Source of the DNA: Nitrospira moscoviensis
GTDB lineage: Bacteria; Nitrospirota; Nitrospiria; Nitrospirales; Nitrospiraceae
Assembly: GCF_001273775.1 (NCBI RefSeq)
Contig: NZ_CP011801.1
Coordinates: 3,078,001-3,142,000 of the forward strand
Direction: 5' to 3'
DNA length: 64,000 nucleotides
Shown: piece by piece, positions 8,656-16,309 of the stretch
Numbering within the stretch: the stretch's first letter is position 1
How the letters are laid out: every line of letters starts with the position of its first letter
Program-made: the position numbers and the translations under genes
The notes under the pieces: model-generated
Databases searched by the model: none
The model's input: the letters and a program-made list of their open reading frames with translations, nothing else
Told to the model about the DNA's origin: nothing

Positions 8656-11016
8656 ATGCGGCGGCAACAAACAATCGCGGCGGCCATGCTGATGGCGGCG
8701 GCACTCAGCTCCTCACCGGCCGAGGCGAGAGGACCGAGGGCGAACCAGAACGGGGATGCCGGACACTTCGCGCTGAACTATGCCGAAGCCCTCGCCCATG
8801 CCCGGATTGAAGCATGGGCGGCGGCGGACTTGTCCTGCCTCACGCGGCTGAAGACCGCCGGCAAGCGACAGGGCCCGGAGTGGGCGCGTGACTGTTGGGA
8901 CGCCACGCTCAACGCCCATACCGCCATGGTGGCGCAGGATGTGGAGACCGGCGTGTTCGATGCGGTGGGACGCGGCGCCGGTTTCGGCCTCCTGCACGAT
9001 CGCCATCGCGCCACCGAAAACTGGAAGGAGTATCCGCCCGCCGTGTTCCTCTCGCCTCCAATCGTCCGGCGGGACAACGGTCCGGCTCCGGAGGTGCGGC
9101 TGGTGCGCGTGCATCCCGCGCAGCCGACCGCGCTGCTCAATGTGAAGGGCTCGGATCCGGTGACCGTGCAGGGGCACGCCGTCGACGTGACCATCGTCTA
9201 TCCCGATCCCATCACCGCTCCGCTGGCCTTGCGGCCGGAAGAAATCTGGTGGGTCAGCGGCGCGCAGCGGCGCTTCGGACCGGTCCGCGAGGTGCAGGTG
9301 CGATTCATCGTCGTGTCCGGCCTGAAGAAGTTCGGCTATGCGGAAGACCGGGCGGTCATGAACGAAATCCTGCCGGGCGCTCCGCTGATTCCGACCACGC
9401 AGTACGGCCTCCGCCCGGAAGCGGGACGGCGTTTCGATCCCGCCTCCATCAACGCCCCGAACCGGCTCTTAAAAGGCGAACTGCTGCCCGGCACAGCCCG
9501 GTGGTGGGAACGATCCGAGGCCGAGCTCTTGTTCCGCCAGGCCGTCGGCCGTGCGGCCCATCTTCCGGCCGGCGAACGCGCGGCGCTGCTCACCCGACTG
9601 CTGCTGCTCGATCCCACGGACGCCGAGACGCACCGGATGCGGGGCGAGGACGCCTACCTCGCGTTTCTGCGCCAGGGCGTCACGAAGGGCGGACTGGCGG
9701 CGCGCGACGAGCCGGCGCTCTGGCGCGCGGCTGAACTGTACTGGACGCTCCAGGCCCAAACCTGGCGGCAGGAGCTCACGGCGGTGGCCGAGGGGTACGA
9801 ACCCGCCGCCGACACCCTCTATCGTGCCATCGCCTCTTACGACCAGCTGGCGCAGACGCAGCAAGCGACGCCCGAAGAGCGGCGGAGGCTGGGGGCCCTG
9901 AACCGGTGGAACAACGACCCCGGCGCCGCGCTGGCGATACATGAGCCGCTGCTCGCCGAATCGTCGCCCGACACGCCGTTTTATGGACTTGTCCTCGCCG
10001 ACATCGCCTGGGACCGCATTCAATGGGTGTCTTGGGAGCGGCGCTACGACCATCCCTGGCTCGAACAGGCTGTAGGCGAGGCGCAAAAGGCCGCGGCGCT
10101 GTTGAGCCGGCCCGAGGAGAAAGTGATCGCCGACTACGTCCTCGTCGCAGCGGAATCCCTCCGGGTGCCGCGCGATGCCGAGGCGTTCACCCGGCAACTC
10201 GCCCTGGTGAAGCAGGACGTGGACCGGATTCCCGGCACGAAGGGCCTGCTCGGCCACCTCGTGGCGAACGATCTCGTGAAGGCCTTGACGCCGGAGGCCA
10301 GGACCGTGGTGCTGCCCAGCCCGCCCCGTTCCATGGAAGTGCTGGACGTGGCGGTGCACGCCAACCCGCCCAAGCAGGACATCGTGTGGCAATGGAACTT
10401 CGATCAGGATGTGCCGGGCGCCGTGCCGACCGGCTTCCTTGCACTGCGGAGCGGCGGGTCGGAGGCGGCCGACTGGCAAGTGGCGGCTGATCGCGACGGC
10501 GGGGGGCAGAATCAGCTCCTGACGCAGGCGAACCGCTGCGCGACGCCCGGCTGCGTGCGGCTGCTCGTGGCGGAACGGGCCCGCGCGACCTATCCGGATC
10601 TCACGGTGCAGATCCGGGCTGTGGAAACGTCCGGCGAGGGCGAAGCCGGCCTCGCGCTCGCCGTGCGGGACGACCGGAATTACTACGCCGTGACGCTGCA
10701 ACCCTCGACCGGCCTGGTCACCACCAGGCGAGTGAGCGACGGCACGGCGACGATCCTGGGTCAGGTGGCGGTGAAACTCGCCGCACGGCCCTGGCACACG
10801 CTCCGCGTACAACGGATCAACTTTTTGCACCTCGACAAGGGCCGGCTGGGCGTCTACGTCGACGGCGCGCAGGTCGCGGCCGTCGACGACGCAGTGCTGC
10901 CGGCCGAAGGCCGGGTGGGCGTGATCACGCTCGGCCCGGCCGCCGCCCAGTTCGACAGCCTGCATCTGTTGGATCTGGTGTCGAACCGGCCGCTGTCGAA
11001 GCCGGCGGCGTACTGA
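8656..11016 (+). CDS. Large exported protein with repeat-like middle and lectin-fold C-terminal domain
   Basis: 786 aa. The N-terminus MRRQQTIAAAMLMAAALSSS followed by PAEARG is a Sec signal peptide with cleavage near residue 24. ATG 8656 was chosen because GGGAGG lies 6 nt upstream; in-frame ATGs at 8635 and 8650 are less well placed. The middle (about 290-560) is alpha-helical and TPR-like (RLLLLDPTDAETHRMRGEDAY, PLLAESSPDTPFYGLVLADIAW). The C-terminal about 200 residues resemble a concanavalin A-like/DUF1080-type beta sandwich (GLALAVRDDRNYYAVTLQP, GRLGVYVDGAQVA). It is probably periplasmic or cell-surface. No enzymatic signature was found, and no close characterised relative is recognised. 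Confidence 0.75.
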   Translation: MRRQQTIAAAMLMAAALSSSPAEARGPRANQNGDAGHFALNYAEALAHARIEAWAAADLSCLTRLKTAGKRQGPEWARDCWDATLNAHTAMVAQDVETGVFDAVGRGAGFGLLHDRHRATENWKEYPPAVFLSPPIVRRDNGPAPEVRLVRVHPAQPTALLNVKGSDPVTVQGHAVDVTIVYPDPITAPLALRPEEIWWVSGAQRRFGPVREVQVRFIVVSGLKKFGYAEDRAVMNEILPGAPLIPTTQYGLRPEAGRRFDPASINAPNRLLKGELLPGTARWWERSEAELLFRQAVGRAAHLPAGERAALLTRLLLLDPTDAETHRMRGEDAYLAFLRQGVTKGGLAARDEPALWRAAELYWTLQAQTWRQELTAVAEGYEPAADTLYRAIASYDQLAQTQQATPEERRRLGALNRWNNDPGAALAIHEPLLAESSPDTPFYGLVLADIAWDRIQWVSWERRYDHPWLEQAVGEAQKAAALLSRPEEKVIADYVLVAAESLRVPRDAEAFTRQLALVKQDVDRIPGTKGLLGHLVANDLVKALTPEARTVVLPSPPRSMEVLDVAVHANPPKQDIVWQWNFDQDVPGAVPTGFLALRSGGSEAADWQVAADRDGGGQNQLLTQANRCATPGCVRLLVAERARATYPDLTVQIRAVETSGEGEAGLALAVRDDRNYYAVTLQPSTGLVTTRRVSDGTATILGQVAVKLAARPWHTLRVQRINFLHLDKGRLGVYVDGAQVAAVDDAVLPAEGRVGVITLGPAAAQFDSLHLLDLVSNRPLSKPAAY

Positions 11017-11021
11017 GACGA

Positions 11022-11050
11022 GTGACCGGTGATGAGTGACGAGTGACGAG
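11022..11050. repeat. Intergenic 7-nt-period repeat (GTGATGA/GTGACGA type)
   Basis: Imperfect tandem copies of GTGACGA/GTGATGA lie directly after the stop of the exported-protein gene. Similar heptamer-periodic tracts occur at 27000-27088, 30151-30240, 33920-33950 and, weakly, near 42774-42800, always between genes. Confidence 0.6.
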
Positions 11051-11088
11051 ACGGCCAGGGTGAGCATCATTCACTCGGCACTATTTGT

Positions 11089-11886
11089 ATGAAGCACCTC
11101 CGCGCGCTGGAAGATCAGAGCGTCTACATCTTACGCGAGGCCTACAAGCACTTCGACGACCTCGCCATGCTCTGGTCGATGGGGAAGGATTCGACGGTCC
11201 TCTTGTGGCTCGCACGCAAAGCCTTCTTCGGTCATGTGCCCTTCCCGCTCGTCCACATCGACACGGGCTATGAGATGCCGGCGCTGATCGAGTATCGCGA
11301 TCGGCTCTGCCGTGAGTGGCGGCTCAACCTGGTGGTGGGTCAGAACAAAGCGGCGCTGGCGGCCGGGATGGGCCCCGAGCGCGGGCGCGTCACCTGCTGC
11401 ACGGCGATGAAAATCGACGCGCTCAAGCAGACCATTGCGTCGCACGGCTGGACGGCCGTCATCCTCGGCATCCGCGCCGACGAAGAAGGCACCCGCGCCA
11501 AGGAGCGGTACTTCTCGCTCCGCGACAAGCACGGCGAATGGGATTTCCGCGATCAACCGCCCGAGCTCTGGGACCAATTCAATACGACGTTCCCCGCGGG
11601 CGCTCACGTCCGGGTCCATCCGCTGCTCGATTGGACCGAGCTCAACATCTGGGAATATCTGGAGCTGGAGCAGATTCCCCTCCCGCCCCTGTACTTCGAT
11701 CAGGGCACCGGCACGCGGTATCGCAGTCTGGGCTGCGTGCCCTGCACCGGCACGGTTCAGTCCTGCGCTTCCACCATTCCACAGATCATTTCCGAACTGC
11801 GCACGACCACGATCGCCGAGCGCTCCGGCCGCGCGCAAGACGAAGGCCGCGGAATGGAGACGCTGCGCAAGCTGGGGCACATGTGA
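11089..11886 (+). CDS. cysD: CysD-like sulfate adenylyltransferase small subunit / PAPS-reductase family protein
   Basis: 265 aa. An N-type ATP pyrophosphatase (PP-loop) with SMGKDST as the nucleotide-binding loop (residues about 30-36), HIDTGYEMP, and the [18 protein letters not shown] and GCVPCTG segments typical of CysD. CysD activates sulfate to adenosine 5'-phosphosulfate together with the GTPase CysN. It is shorter than E. coli CysD (about 300 aa), and no cysN, cysC or cysH is adjacent. It could instead be a CysD-like PAPS-reductase-family enzyme with another partner. Its last codons ([14 protein letters not shown]) are partly duplicated at 12686-12727, beyond a toxin-antitoxin pair. 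Confidence 0.8.
   Translation: MKHLRALEDQSVYILREAYKHFDDLAMLWSMGKDSTVLLWLARKAFFGHVPFPLVHIDTGYEMPALIEYRDRLCREWRLNLVVGQNKAALAAGMGPERGRVTCCTAMKIDALKQTIASHGWTAVILGIRADEEGTRAKERYFSLRDKHGEWDFRDQPPELWDQFNTTFPAGAHVRVHPLLDWTELNIWEYLELEQIPLPPLYFDQGTGTRYRSLGCVPCTGTVQSCASTIPQIISELRTTTIAERSGRAQDEGRGMETLRKLGHM
11818..11859 (+). repeat. Direct repeat, copy 1 (cysD 3' end)
   Basis: 42 nt encoding [14 protein letters not shown] inside cysD. Matches 12686-12727 at about 37 of 42 positions in the same orientation; the Phd/PIN pair lies between the copies. Confidence 0.65.
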
Positions 11887-11955
11887 GGGCGAAGGGCAGC
11901 ACCTGTGGTACGGCGCTTGCGCTATTCTTCCGCGGTAGCTACAATAGCCACCACT

Positions 11956-12240
11956 ATGAGCCGGATCGGCGTCAAAGAACTCAAGAACCGCTTGACCCAC
12001 TATCTACGTCGGACGCAGAAGGGCGAAGAGATCATCGTGACCGACCGGGGACGACCCATTGCGTTGCTTCAGCAAATTGAAGCGGGAAAGCCGGGAACTC
12101 GAGAAGCTCGGTTGGCGCAACTTGCGGCGCTCGGGAAAATCATCCTGCCGACAGCTGCGCCGAGCAGGCGGCTCAAACCGCTGCCCTACCACGGTCCCTC
12201 GGTCGGGCGCGCGGTTCTCGATGACCGAGACGAACCGTGA
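11956..12240 (+). CDS. Phd/YefM-family antitoxin
   Basis: 94 aa. MSRIGVKELKNRLTHYLRR, then GEEIIVTDRGRPIALL, is the Phd/YefM fold that binds DNA and neutralises a cognate toxin. The less conserved C-terminal tail (PLPYHGPSVGRAVLDDRDEP) would wrap the toxin. ATG 11956 was chosen because the upstream frame translates to nothing family-like. The PIN-domain toxin starts 1 nt after its stop, giving the usual antitoxin-first operon, normally autorepressed. The pair sits 69 nt after cysD. Confidence 0.88.
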   Translation: MSRIGVKELKNRLTHYLRRTQKGEEIIVTDRGRPIALLQQIEAGKPGTREARLAQLAALGKIILPTAAPSRRLKPLPYHGPSVGRAVLDDRDEP

Positions 12241-12241
12241 C

Positions 12242-12673
12242 ATGTATTACTGGGATACCAGCGCACTGGTGAAGCAATTCATCGAGGAAGCAGGGACGCG
12301 CGACGTCACGGCATGGCGATTACAAGCTCCTCCACACGCGACGGCCACCATCGCGTTCACCGAAGCCTTTTCAGCTTTTCGGCGGCGTGTGCGTGAATCC
12401 GCCCTCAAAGAGCCGCAGTACCAGGAAGTCGTGCGTCGTTTTCTGCGTGAATGGCCTTCCTATGTCAGAATCACGTTGGACGAAGGTGTGCTGGACCGTT
12501 CACGCTCTCTTCTGGAGCGGCATGCGCTCCGCACCCTCGACGCGATCCATCTTGCTTCGGCTCTCCAACTCCAGGACCACCTCGACGAGCCGTCGGTCCT
12601 GATCTCCGCGGACGCCCGGCTCCTCAACGCAGCTGCACTGGAGCGCCTCGACATCAGACGCCTTCCCGCTTGA
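12242..12673 (+). CDS. PIN-domain (VapC-like) ribonuclease toxin
   Basis: 143 aa. MYYWDTSALVKQFIEEAG carries the first catalytic Asp of a PIN domain. TFTEAFSAFRRR-like helices supply the conserved Glu, and RTLDAIHLASAL plus VLISADARLLNAA supply the remaining acidic metal ligands. VapC toxins cut tRNA or rRNA using Mg2+. An alternative start at 12221 would overlap the antitoxin by 20 nt. It forms a bicistron with the Phd-type antitoxin, a combination known for type II systems. The complete acidic set suggests an active enzyme. Confidence 0.88.
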   Translation: MYYWDTSALVKQFIEEAGTRDVTAWRLQAPPHATATIAFTEAFSAFRRRVRESALKEPQYQEVVRRFLREWPSYVRITLDEGVLDRSRSLLERHALRTLDAIHLASALQLQDHLDEPSVLISADARLLNAAALERLDIRRLPA

Positions 12674-12685
12674 GCATCCAGCACG

Positions 12686-12727
12686 GAGCGTTTCGGCCGC
12701 GCGCAGGACGAAGGCCGCGGCATGGAG
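12686..12727 (+). repeat. Direct repeat, copy 2 (cysD tail fragment)
   Basis: Encodes [14 protein letters not shown] in a residual frame just after the PIN toxin. It is a second copy of cysD codons 244-257 lacking the rest of the gene. See the copy at 11818-11859. Confidence 0.65.
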
Positions 12728-12748
12728 CCGCTCGCTCAGCACGGGCAG

Positions 12749-12862
12749 AAGCTTCGCCCGAACCGCTGCTGAAATGAACGAGCTGGGCTTTTTCGGCGGC
12801 ACTTGCTTCTTCAGTCTGGCATAGACGTCATCATCCATGGTGATGTTGAGCCGAACGGCCAT
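12749..12862 (-). pseudogene. Truncated CopG/MazE-like antitoxin remnant
   Basis: The first 38 residues (MAVRLNITMDDDVYARLKKQ, then VPPKKPSSFISAAVRAKL) match the intact antitoxin at 23669-23896 almost residue for residue, and upstream promoter-like sequence is shared too. After AAVRAKL the similarity ends. The frame stays open antisense to the cysD fragment and PIN gene down to 12500, so a 120-residue fusion product is conceivable, but it lacks the real antitoxin C-terminus, and no MazF-type toxin follows. Confidence 0.65.
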
Positions 12863-13313
12863 GTCGCCCTCTTTGACAGTATGATGCTGCAGTCTATAGA
12901 GGATCGCCTGCTCCGGCAGGGATCGGCTACACCGTCCGCGACGGCTTGTCCTTGACCGACGCCGGCTGGAAGCCGGCCTTCGCGGATCAATCCCACTCTT
13001 ACCGCATGTTCAAGCGCTCCGCCGCCGACTGCTGCAGAACATCCGTTTCGCCCAATTCTTGGAGCCGCCGGTCTACACCGACTACATTCGGGGCATCGGT
13101 CCGCCGTGCGGCCTTACACCGCCCCTGTGCGCCGCGTGTGCGCGTACACGGGCGTGAGGCACGGCCGACCGGCTCCGTGCAGTGCCGCGCCGATCGATCG
13201 ATTGAACAGGAGCGGCCTTGGGCTTCTTCTGCCGCAACGCTCCCGGCCTGTCCACCCCGGGAATCTCCCTTGCACGTCGGCACATCGCACATTCATCCAC
13301 CGACGGAGGCCTC
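12863..13313. other. Gene-free stretch between toxin-antitoxin debris and the phosphodiesterase-like gene
   Basis: About 450 nt. Short frames such as GLSLTDAGWKPAFADQSHSY (from about 12940) and RFAQFLEPPVYTDYIRGIG (from about 13044) look protein-like but are in different frames and have no start or partner. They may be remnants of one decayed gene; I could not identify it. Confidence 0.4.
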
Positions 13314-14279
13314 ATGCAAGCCATCACACTGTGCGCCATCCTTATTGCGACGATCTTCTCCGACGTGCCGCTCCACGCCGCCGGTTTCACGCCCGCTGCG
13401 GGACCGGCTGCCGGACAGGCCGAGCACGTCGTGCTGTTCGTATTGGAAGGCCTTGATCAGCCAGCGCTCAAGGCCGGCCCCATGCCGGTCCTCAGCCGGC
13501 TGGTGAAAGATGGCTCCGTCACGTGGTCCGCCGAGGCGGCCTCACCGTTCGTCCGGCTGCCGGCGATGGCCTCGCTGCTGACGGGACTGCCCGTCTCCAA
13601 ACACGGCATCACCTGGGACAGTTTTGAATTCAGTCGCGGCTATCCCCGGCCGCCCACGTTGTTCGACTATCTGGACTTGAGCGGCGGACGCGACAGCGCG
13701 ATCTTCCTCATGGATGAATCGCTGTACCAGCTCGCTAAGCCCGAACCCTACACCGATTACCAGCTCTGCGGACCACTGAAGCCGGAATGCACTCCACGGC
13801 GTCTGGTCGCTTACATCAAACAGTATTTTGCCAAAGCCGCGAGCGGCCATGGGTACGGTCACGCGATTCTCGCCTTCCCGCATCTCCTGGTCGTGCACCT
13901 CCCCGCGCCCGAGCGCGCCGGACAGGCCCAGGGTTGGTCGTCCAATGAATATCGGCAGGCCTTGCGGTCTGTCGACCAAGCGATGGGCGACGTGTTGGAC
14001 CTCTACCGATCCCACGGCTTGCTGGAACGGACGGCGATCGCGGTCACGTCGCTGAGCGGCCCGGCCACGTCGCGGGCGGCCGGCGTGCCATGGATCGTCT
14101 CCGGCTACGGCATCAAGTCGGGCTACGCGATTCGTGGACCGGTCTCGCTCATCGATACCGGCGCGACCGTCATGCGCATCATGGGACTGGAGACCCACGC
14201 TGAGTGGGACAGCCGTCCGGTCGAAGAAATCTTCGTGGGCGCCTCGATCGGGCGCGTCGCGATGAGAAAGGAGCGGTAA
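13314..14279 (+). CDS. Exported alkaline-phosphatase-superfamily (phosphodiesterase-like) protein, probably catalytically dead
   Basis: 321 aa with a Sec signal peptide (MQAITLCAILIATIFSDVPL, HAAG). ATG 13314 has GGAGG 4 nt upstream. The fold is read from HVVLFVLEGLDQPAL, MASLLTGLPVSKHGIT, YRQALRSVDQAMGDVLDLY and PWIVSGYGIKSGY, as in type I phosphodiesterase/nucleotide pyrophosphatases. Metal and nucleophile positions look lost: the first Asp is Glu, the nucleophile Thr position before LPAM is Arg, the usual D-x-x-G-H is PERAGQ, and the usual SDHG is SLSG. It may be a binding or structural pseudoenzyme. It forms a likely operon with the next two genes. Confidence 0.75.
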   Translation: MQAITLCAILIATIFSDVPLHAAGFTPAAGPAAGQAEHVVLFVLEGLDQPALKAGPMPVLSRLVKDGSVTWSAEAASPFVRLPAMASLLTGLPVSKHGITWDSFEFSRGYPRPPTLFDYLDLSGGRDSAIFLMDESLYQLAKPEPYTDYQLCGPLKPECTPRRLVAYIKQYFAKAASGHGYGHAILAFPHLLVVHLPAPERAGQAQGWSSNEYRQALRSVDQAMGDVLDLYRSHGLLERTAIAVTSLSGPATSRAAGVPWIVSGYGIKSGYAIRGPVSLIDTGATVMRIMGLETHAEWDSRPVEEIFVGASIGRVAMRKER

Positions 14280-14285
14280 CCGGCC

Positions 14286-14732
14286 ATGTCACTCTCCATC
14301 TCGCGATCGCAGCTCCTCTACCGCCTGCGCAGTCTCGCCGCCTGCATGCTCCTCACCGCGGCGCTGACGGGAACCTTCCCCGCCACCGGCCGGGCCTCGC
14401 AAACACCGGCACCGCTCTACCCCATTACCATCGATGCGACCGCCCTCGTTTCCCAAAGTTGGTGGCAGATACCGGGCGTCACGCCCTCTATCTGGACGTC
14501 GGACCCGGAAACGTCCGACGCCTATCGCACGACTGAAGCGCGGCAGCTCACGTTGCAGCCGGGGCGCTACAAGTTCGTGAGCTTCACCTTCGATTTCCCT
14601 TTCACGATCACACAGGACGGCACGATCGATTTCTCTCCCTCGCTCGATGAGTGCGTGGAGGGCCGCGGCAAGCACATCTTGGTCATCAAGTGCAAACGCA
14701 CGTACCCGCACGGCGGCCGTCCGGAGTATTGA
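14286..14732 (+). CDS. Exported protein of unknown function (148 aa)
   Basis: A signal peptide spans about residues 1-38 (YRLRSLAACMLLTAALTGTF, cleavage near GRASQ). The mature part (TIDATALVSQSWWQIPGV, LTLQPGRYKFVSFTFDFPFT) looks like a small beta-rich domain that may pack on a carbohydrate or protein ligand, but no family is recognised. It starts 6 nt after the phosphodiesterase-like gene and ends 22 nt before tsaC, so co-transcription is likely. It has two cysteines in the mature C-terminal half (DECVEG, VIKCKR) that could form a disulfide in the periplasm. Confidence 0.7.
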   Translation: MSLSISRSQLLYRLRSLAACMLLTAALTGTFPATGRASQTPAPLYPITIDATALVSQSWWQIPGVTPSIWTSDPETSDAYRTTEARQLTLQPGRYKFVSFTFDFPFTITQDGTIDFSPSLDECVEGRGKHILVIKCKRTYPHGGRPEY

Positions 14733-14754
14733 CGCCGGTGGCGGAGGCGTCCTC

Positions 14755-15786
14755 ATGATCCTGCCCGGTAACGATCCGGCCGCGCTGCGCGTCGCAGCCG
14801 ATACCGTCCGCGCGGGCGGGCTCGTCGCCTTCCCGACGGAAACGGTGTACGGCCTGGGATGCGACGCGCTGAATCCCGACGCCGTGCAGCAGGTGTTCCG
14901 CGCCAAGCGGCGTCCCGCGTTCGATCCCCTCATCGTCCATGTCGCCGATCGGACGAGGCTCGATCTCATCGTCCGCGACGTGCCACCGCGCGCGCAGCGG
15001 CTCATGGAGCGATTCTGGCCGGGCCCGCTCACCCTCGTGCTTCCCAAGCAGGCGCGCGTGCCCGACGCCGTGACGGCGGGGAGGCCGACCGTCGCCGTGA
15101 GGCAGCCGGCCCATCCGGTCGCGCGGGCGTTGCTGAAAGCAGCCGGCATTCCCATCGCCGCCCCCAGCGCCAACCCATTCGGCTATGTGAGTCCGACCAC
15201 CGCATCCCATGTCCTCGACGGCCTCGGAGAAGAGGTCTCGGTGATCCTCGACGGCGGCCCCTGCCCGATCGGCGTCGAATCGACGATCCTCTCCCTCGCC
15301 GATTCCACCCCGCGGCTGCTGCGTCCCGGCGGAATCGCGCGGCAGGACATCGAGGCCGTCATCGGATTGGTCGAAGGACCGGCCTCGCAGGGCTCCGTCT
15401 CGCTGGCCCCGGGACAATCGCCCCGACATTATGCGACGCGCACTCCCGTCACGATTTTGTCGGGAGACAGGCACCCCGAAGCGCAGGAACGCGCCGGTCT
15501 CTTGGCCATGTCCCCGGCGACTCACCACCGTCTCGGCGGCCGCTTCTGCGCCGTCGAAGTCCTGTCGTCCTCGGGGGATCTCGCGGAAGCCGCCGCGAAC
15601 CTCTTCGCCGCGCTCCGGCGTTTGGACCGGCTGGAACTCGATCGGCTGTACGTCGAGCCCTGTCCCGAGCTGGGCCTCGGCGCGGCCATTATGGATCGGC
15701 TGAGACGCTGCGCCGTTCCACATGAGCTTCTTTCTCTTCAACGCAAGCACAGGACACAAGGGTATCGAACCGAGGAGGCATTATGA
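14755..15786 (+). CDS. tsaC: L-threonylcarbamoyladenylate synthase, Sua5 type
   Basis: 343 aa. Makes threonylcarbamoyl-AMP from Thr, bicarbonate and ATP, the first step of tRNA t6A37 modification, in the cytosol. The YrdC domain (residues about 5-190) shows FPTETVYGLGCDA, KRRPAFDPLIVHV, RFWPGPLTLVL and PIAAPSANPFGYVSPTTA. A C-terminal Sua5 domain (about 215-343) makes it the long form, after the APGQSPRHYATRTPV linker. ATG 14755 follows GGAGG by about 7 nt. Its stop overlaps the next start (ATGA at 15783). Confidence 0.93.
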   Translation: MILPGNDPAALRVAADTVRAGGLVAFPTETVYGLGCDALNPDAVQQVFRAKRRPAFDPLIVHVADRTRLDLIVRDVPPRAQRLMERFWPGPLTLVLPKQARVPDAVTAGRPTVAVRQPAHPVARALLKAAGIPIAAPSANPFGYVSPTTASHVLDGLGEEVSVILDGGPCPIGVESTILSLADSTPRLLRPGGIARQDIEAVIGLVEGPASQGSVSLAPGQSPRHYATRTPVTILSGDRHPEAQERAGLLAMSPATHHRLGGRFCAVEVLSSSGDLAEAAANLFAALRRLDRLELDRLYVEPCPELGLGAAIMDRLRRCAVPHELLSLQRKHRTQGYRTEEAL

Positions 15787-16046
15787 TCGTACGCCATGAG
15801 AGCAGCTGGACAGGAGGCCTGTCCGGACTCGCCCTGGTTCTTCTCGCGGGCTTCACCCTCCCGCGCGCCGCCTGGGCCGCCGCGCCACCGATCGTGCTCG
15901 AGCCCGCGCAAGCGGCGCCCGGCGCCACCGTGACGCTGAGCGGCACGGGGTTCGGCCAGGCCGGGCCCTTCACCATCGAACCAAAAGGCCTGCCCGACGC
16001 CGCCTATTGGACGAACAATCGCCCCGACGCCTCGACCAACCAGTAG
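15783..16046 (+). CDS. Small exported protein with a partial IPT/TIG-like domain
   Basis: 87 aa with a signal peptide (LSGLALVLLAGFTLPRAAWA, cleavage near AWAA). The mature part LEPAQAAPGATVTLSGTGFG is the opening strand pair of an IPT/TIG immunoglobulin-like domain, but the protein ends about 30 residues later, shorter than a full domain (about 85 aa). Either it is a truncated relic of a larger surface protein or a genuinely small one. Downstream sequence in other frames does not continue the domain. It overlaps tsaC by 4 nt. Confidence 0.55.
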   Translation: MIVRHESSWTGGLSGLALVLLAGFTLPRAAWAAAPPIVLEPAQAAPGATVTLSGTGFGQAGPFTIEPKGLPDAAYWTNNRPDASTNQ

Positions 16047-16309
16047 CAACTGTTTCAACAGCGGCGGGAAGCGCCCGCGGCTCCCGCTGCCGCCTTTCCT
16101 CCCACGTCACATCAGTGCCCGGCCGTCTCGTGCATCTCCGCACGGCTCGTGTGTCGCCGCACCGGTTCACCGCGCTTCGAGCGGAGAGCATCGTTCTCTC
16201 ATATTCTTTTTGCTCGCGATGTACGGGTTTTTCGACGCCCGGCTCTTCTTGTTCTTCCGGCCTTCTTCTTGCTCATTATCGGCGACACGGGCCTGGATGG
16301 AGGACGAGC

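Noticed and set aside
12946-13506. 186-residue open frame between toxin-antitoxin debris and the phosphodiesterase-like gene
   Set aside because: Its start resembles protein for only about 25 residues, then becomes low-complexity and runs into the next gene in another frame.
16007-16309. N-terminal extension of dabA
   Set aside because: Sequence before MIGHYTDAQRME is Ser/Arg-rich and unlike the family, while ATG 16310 has a well-placed GGAGG.
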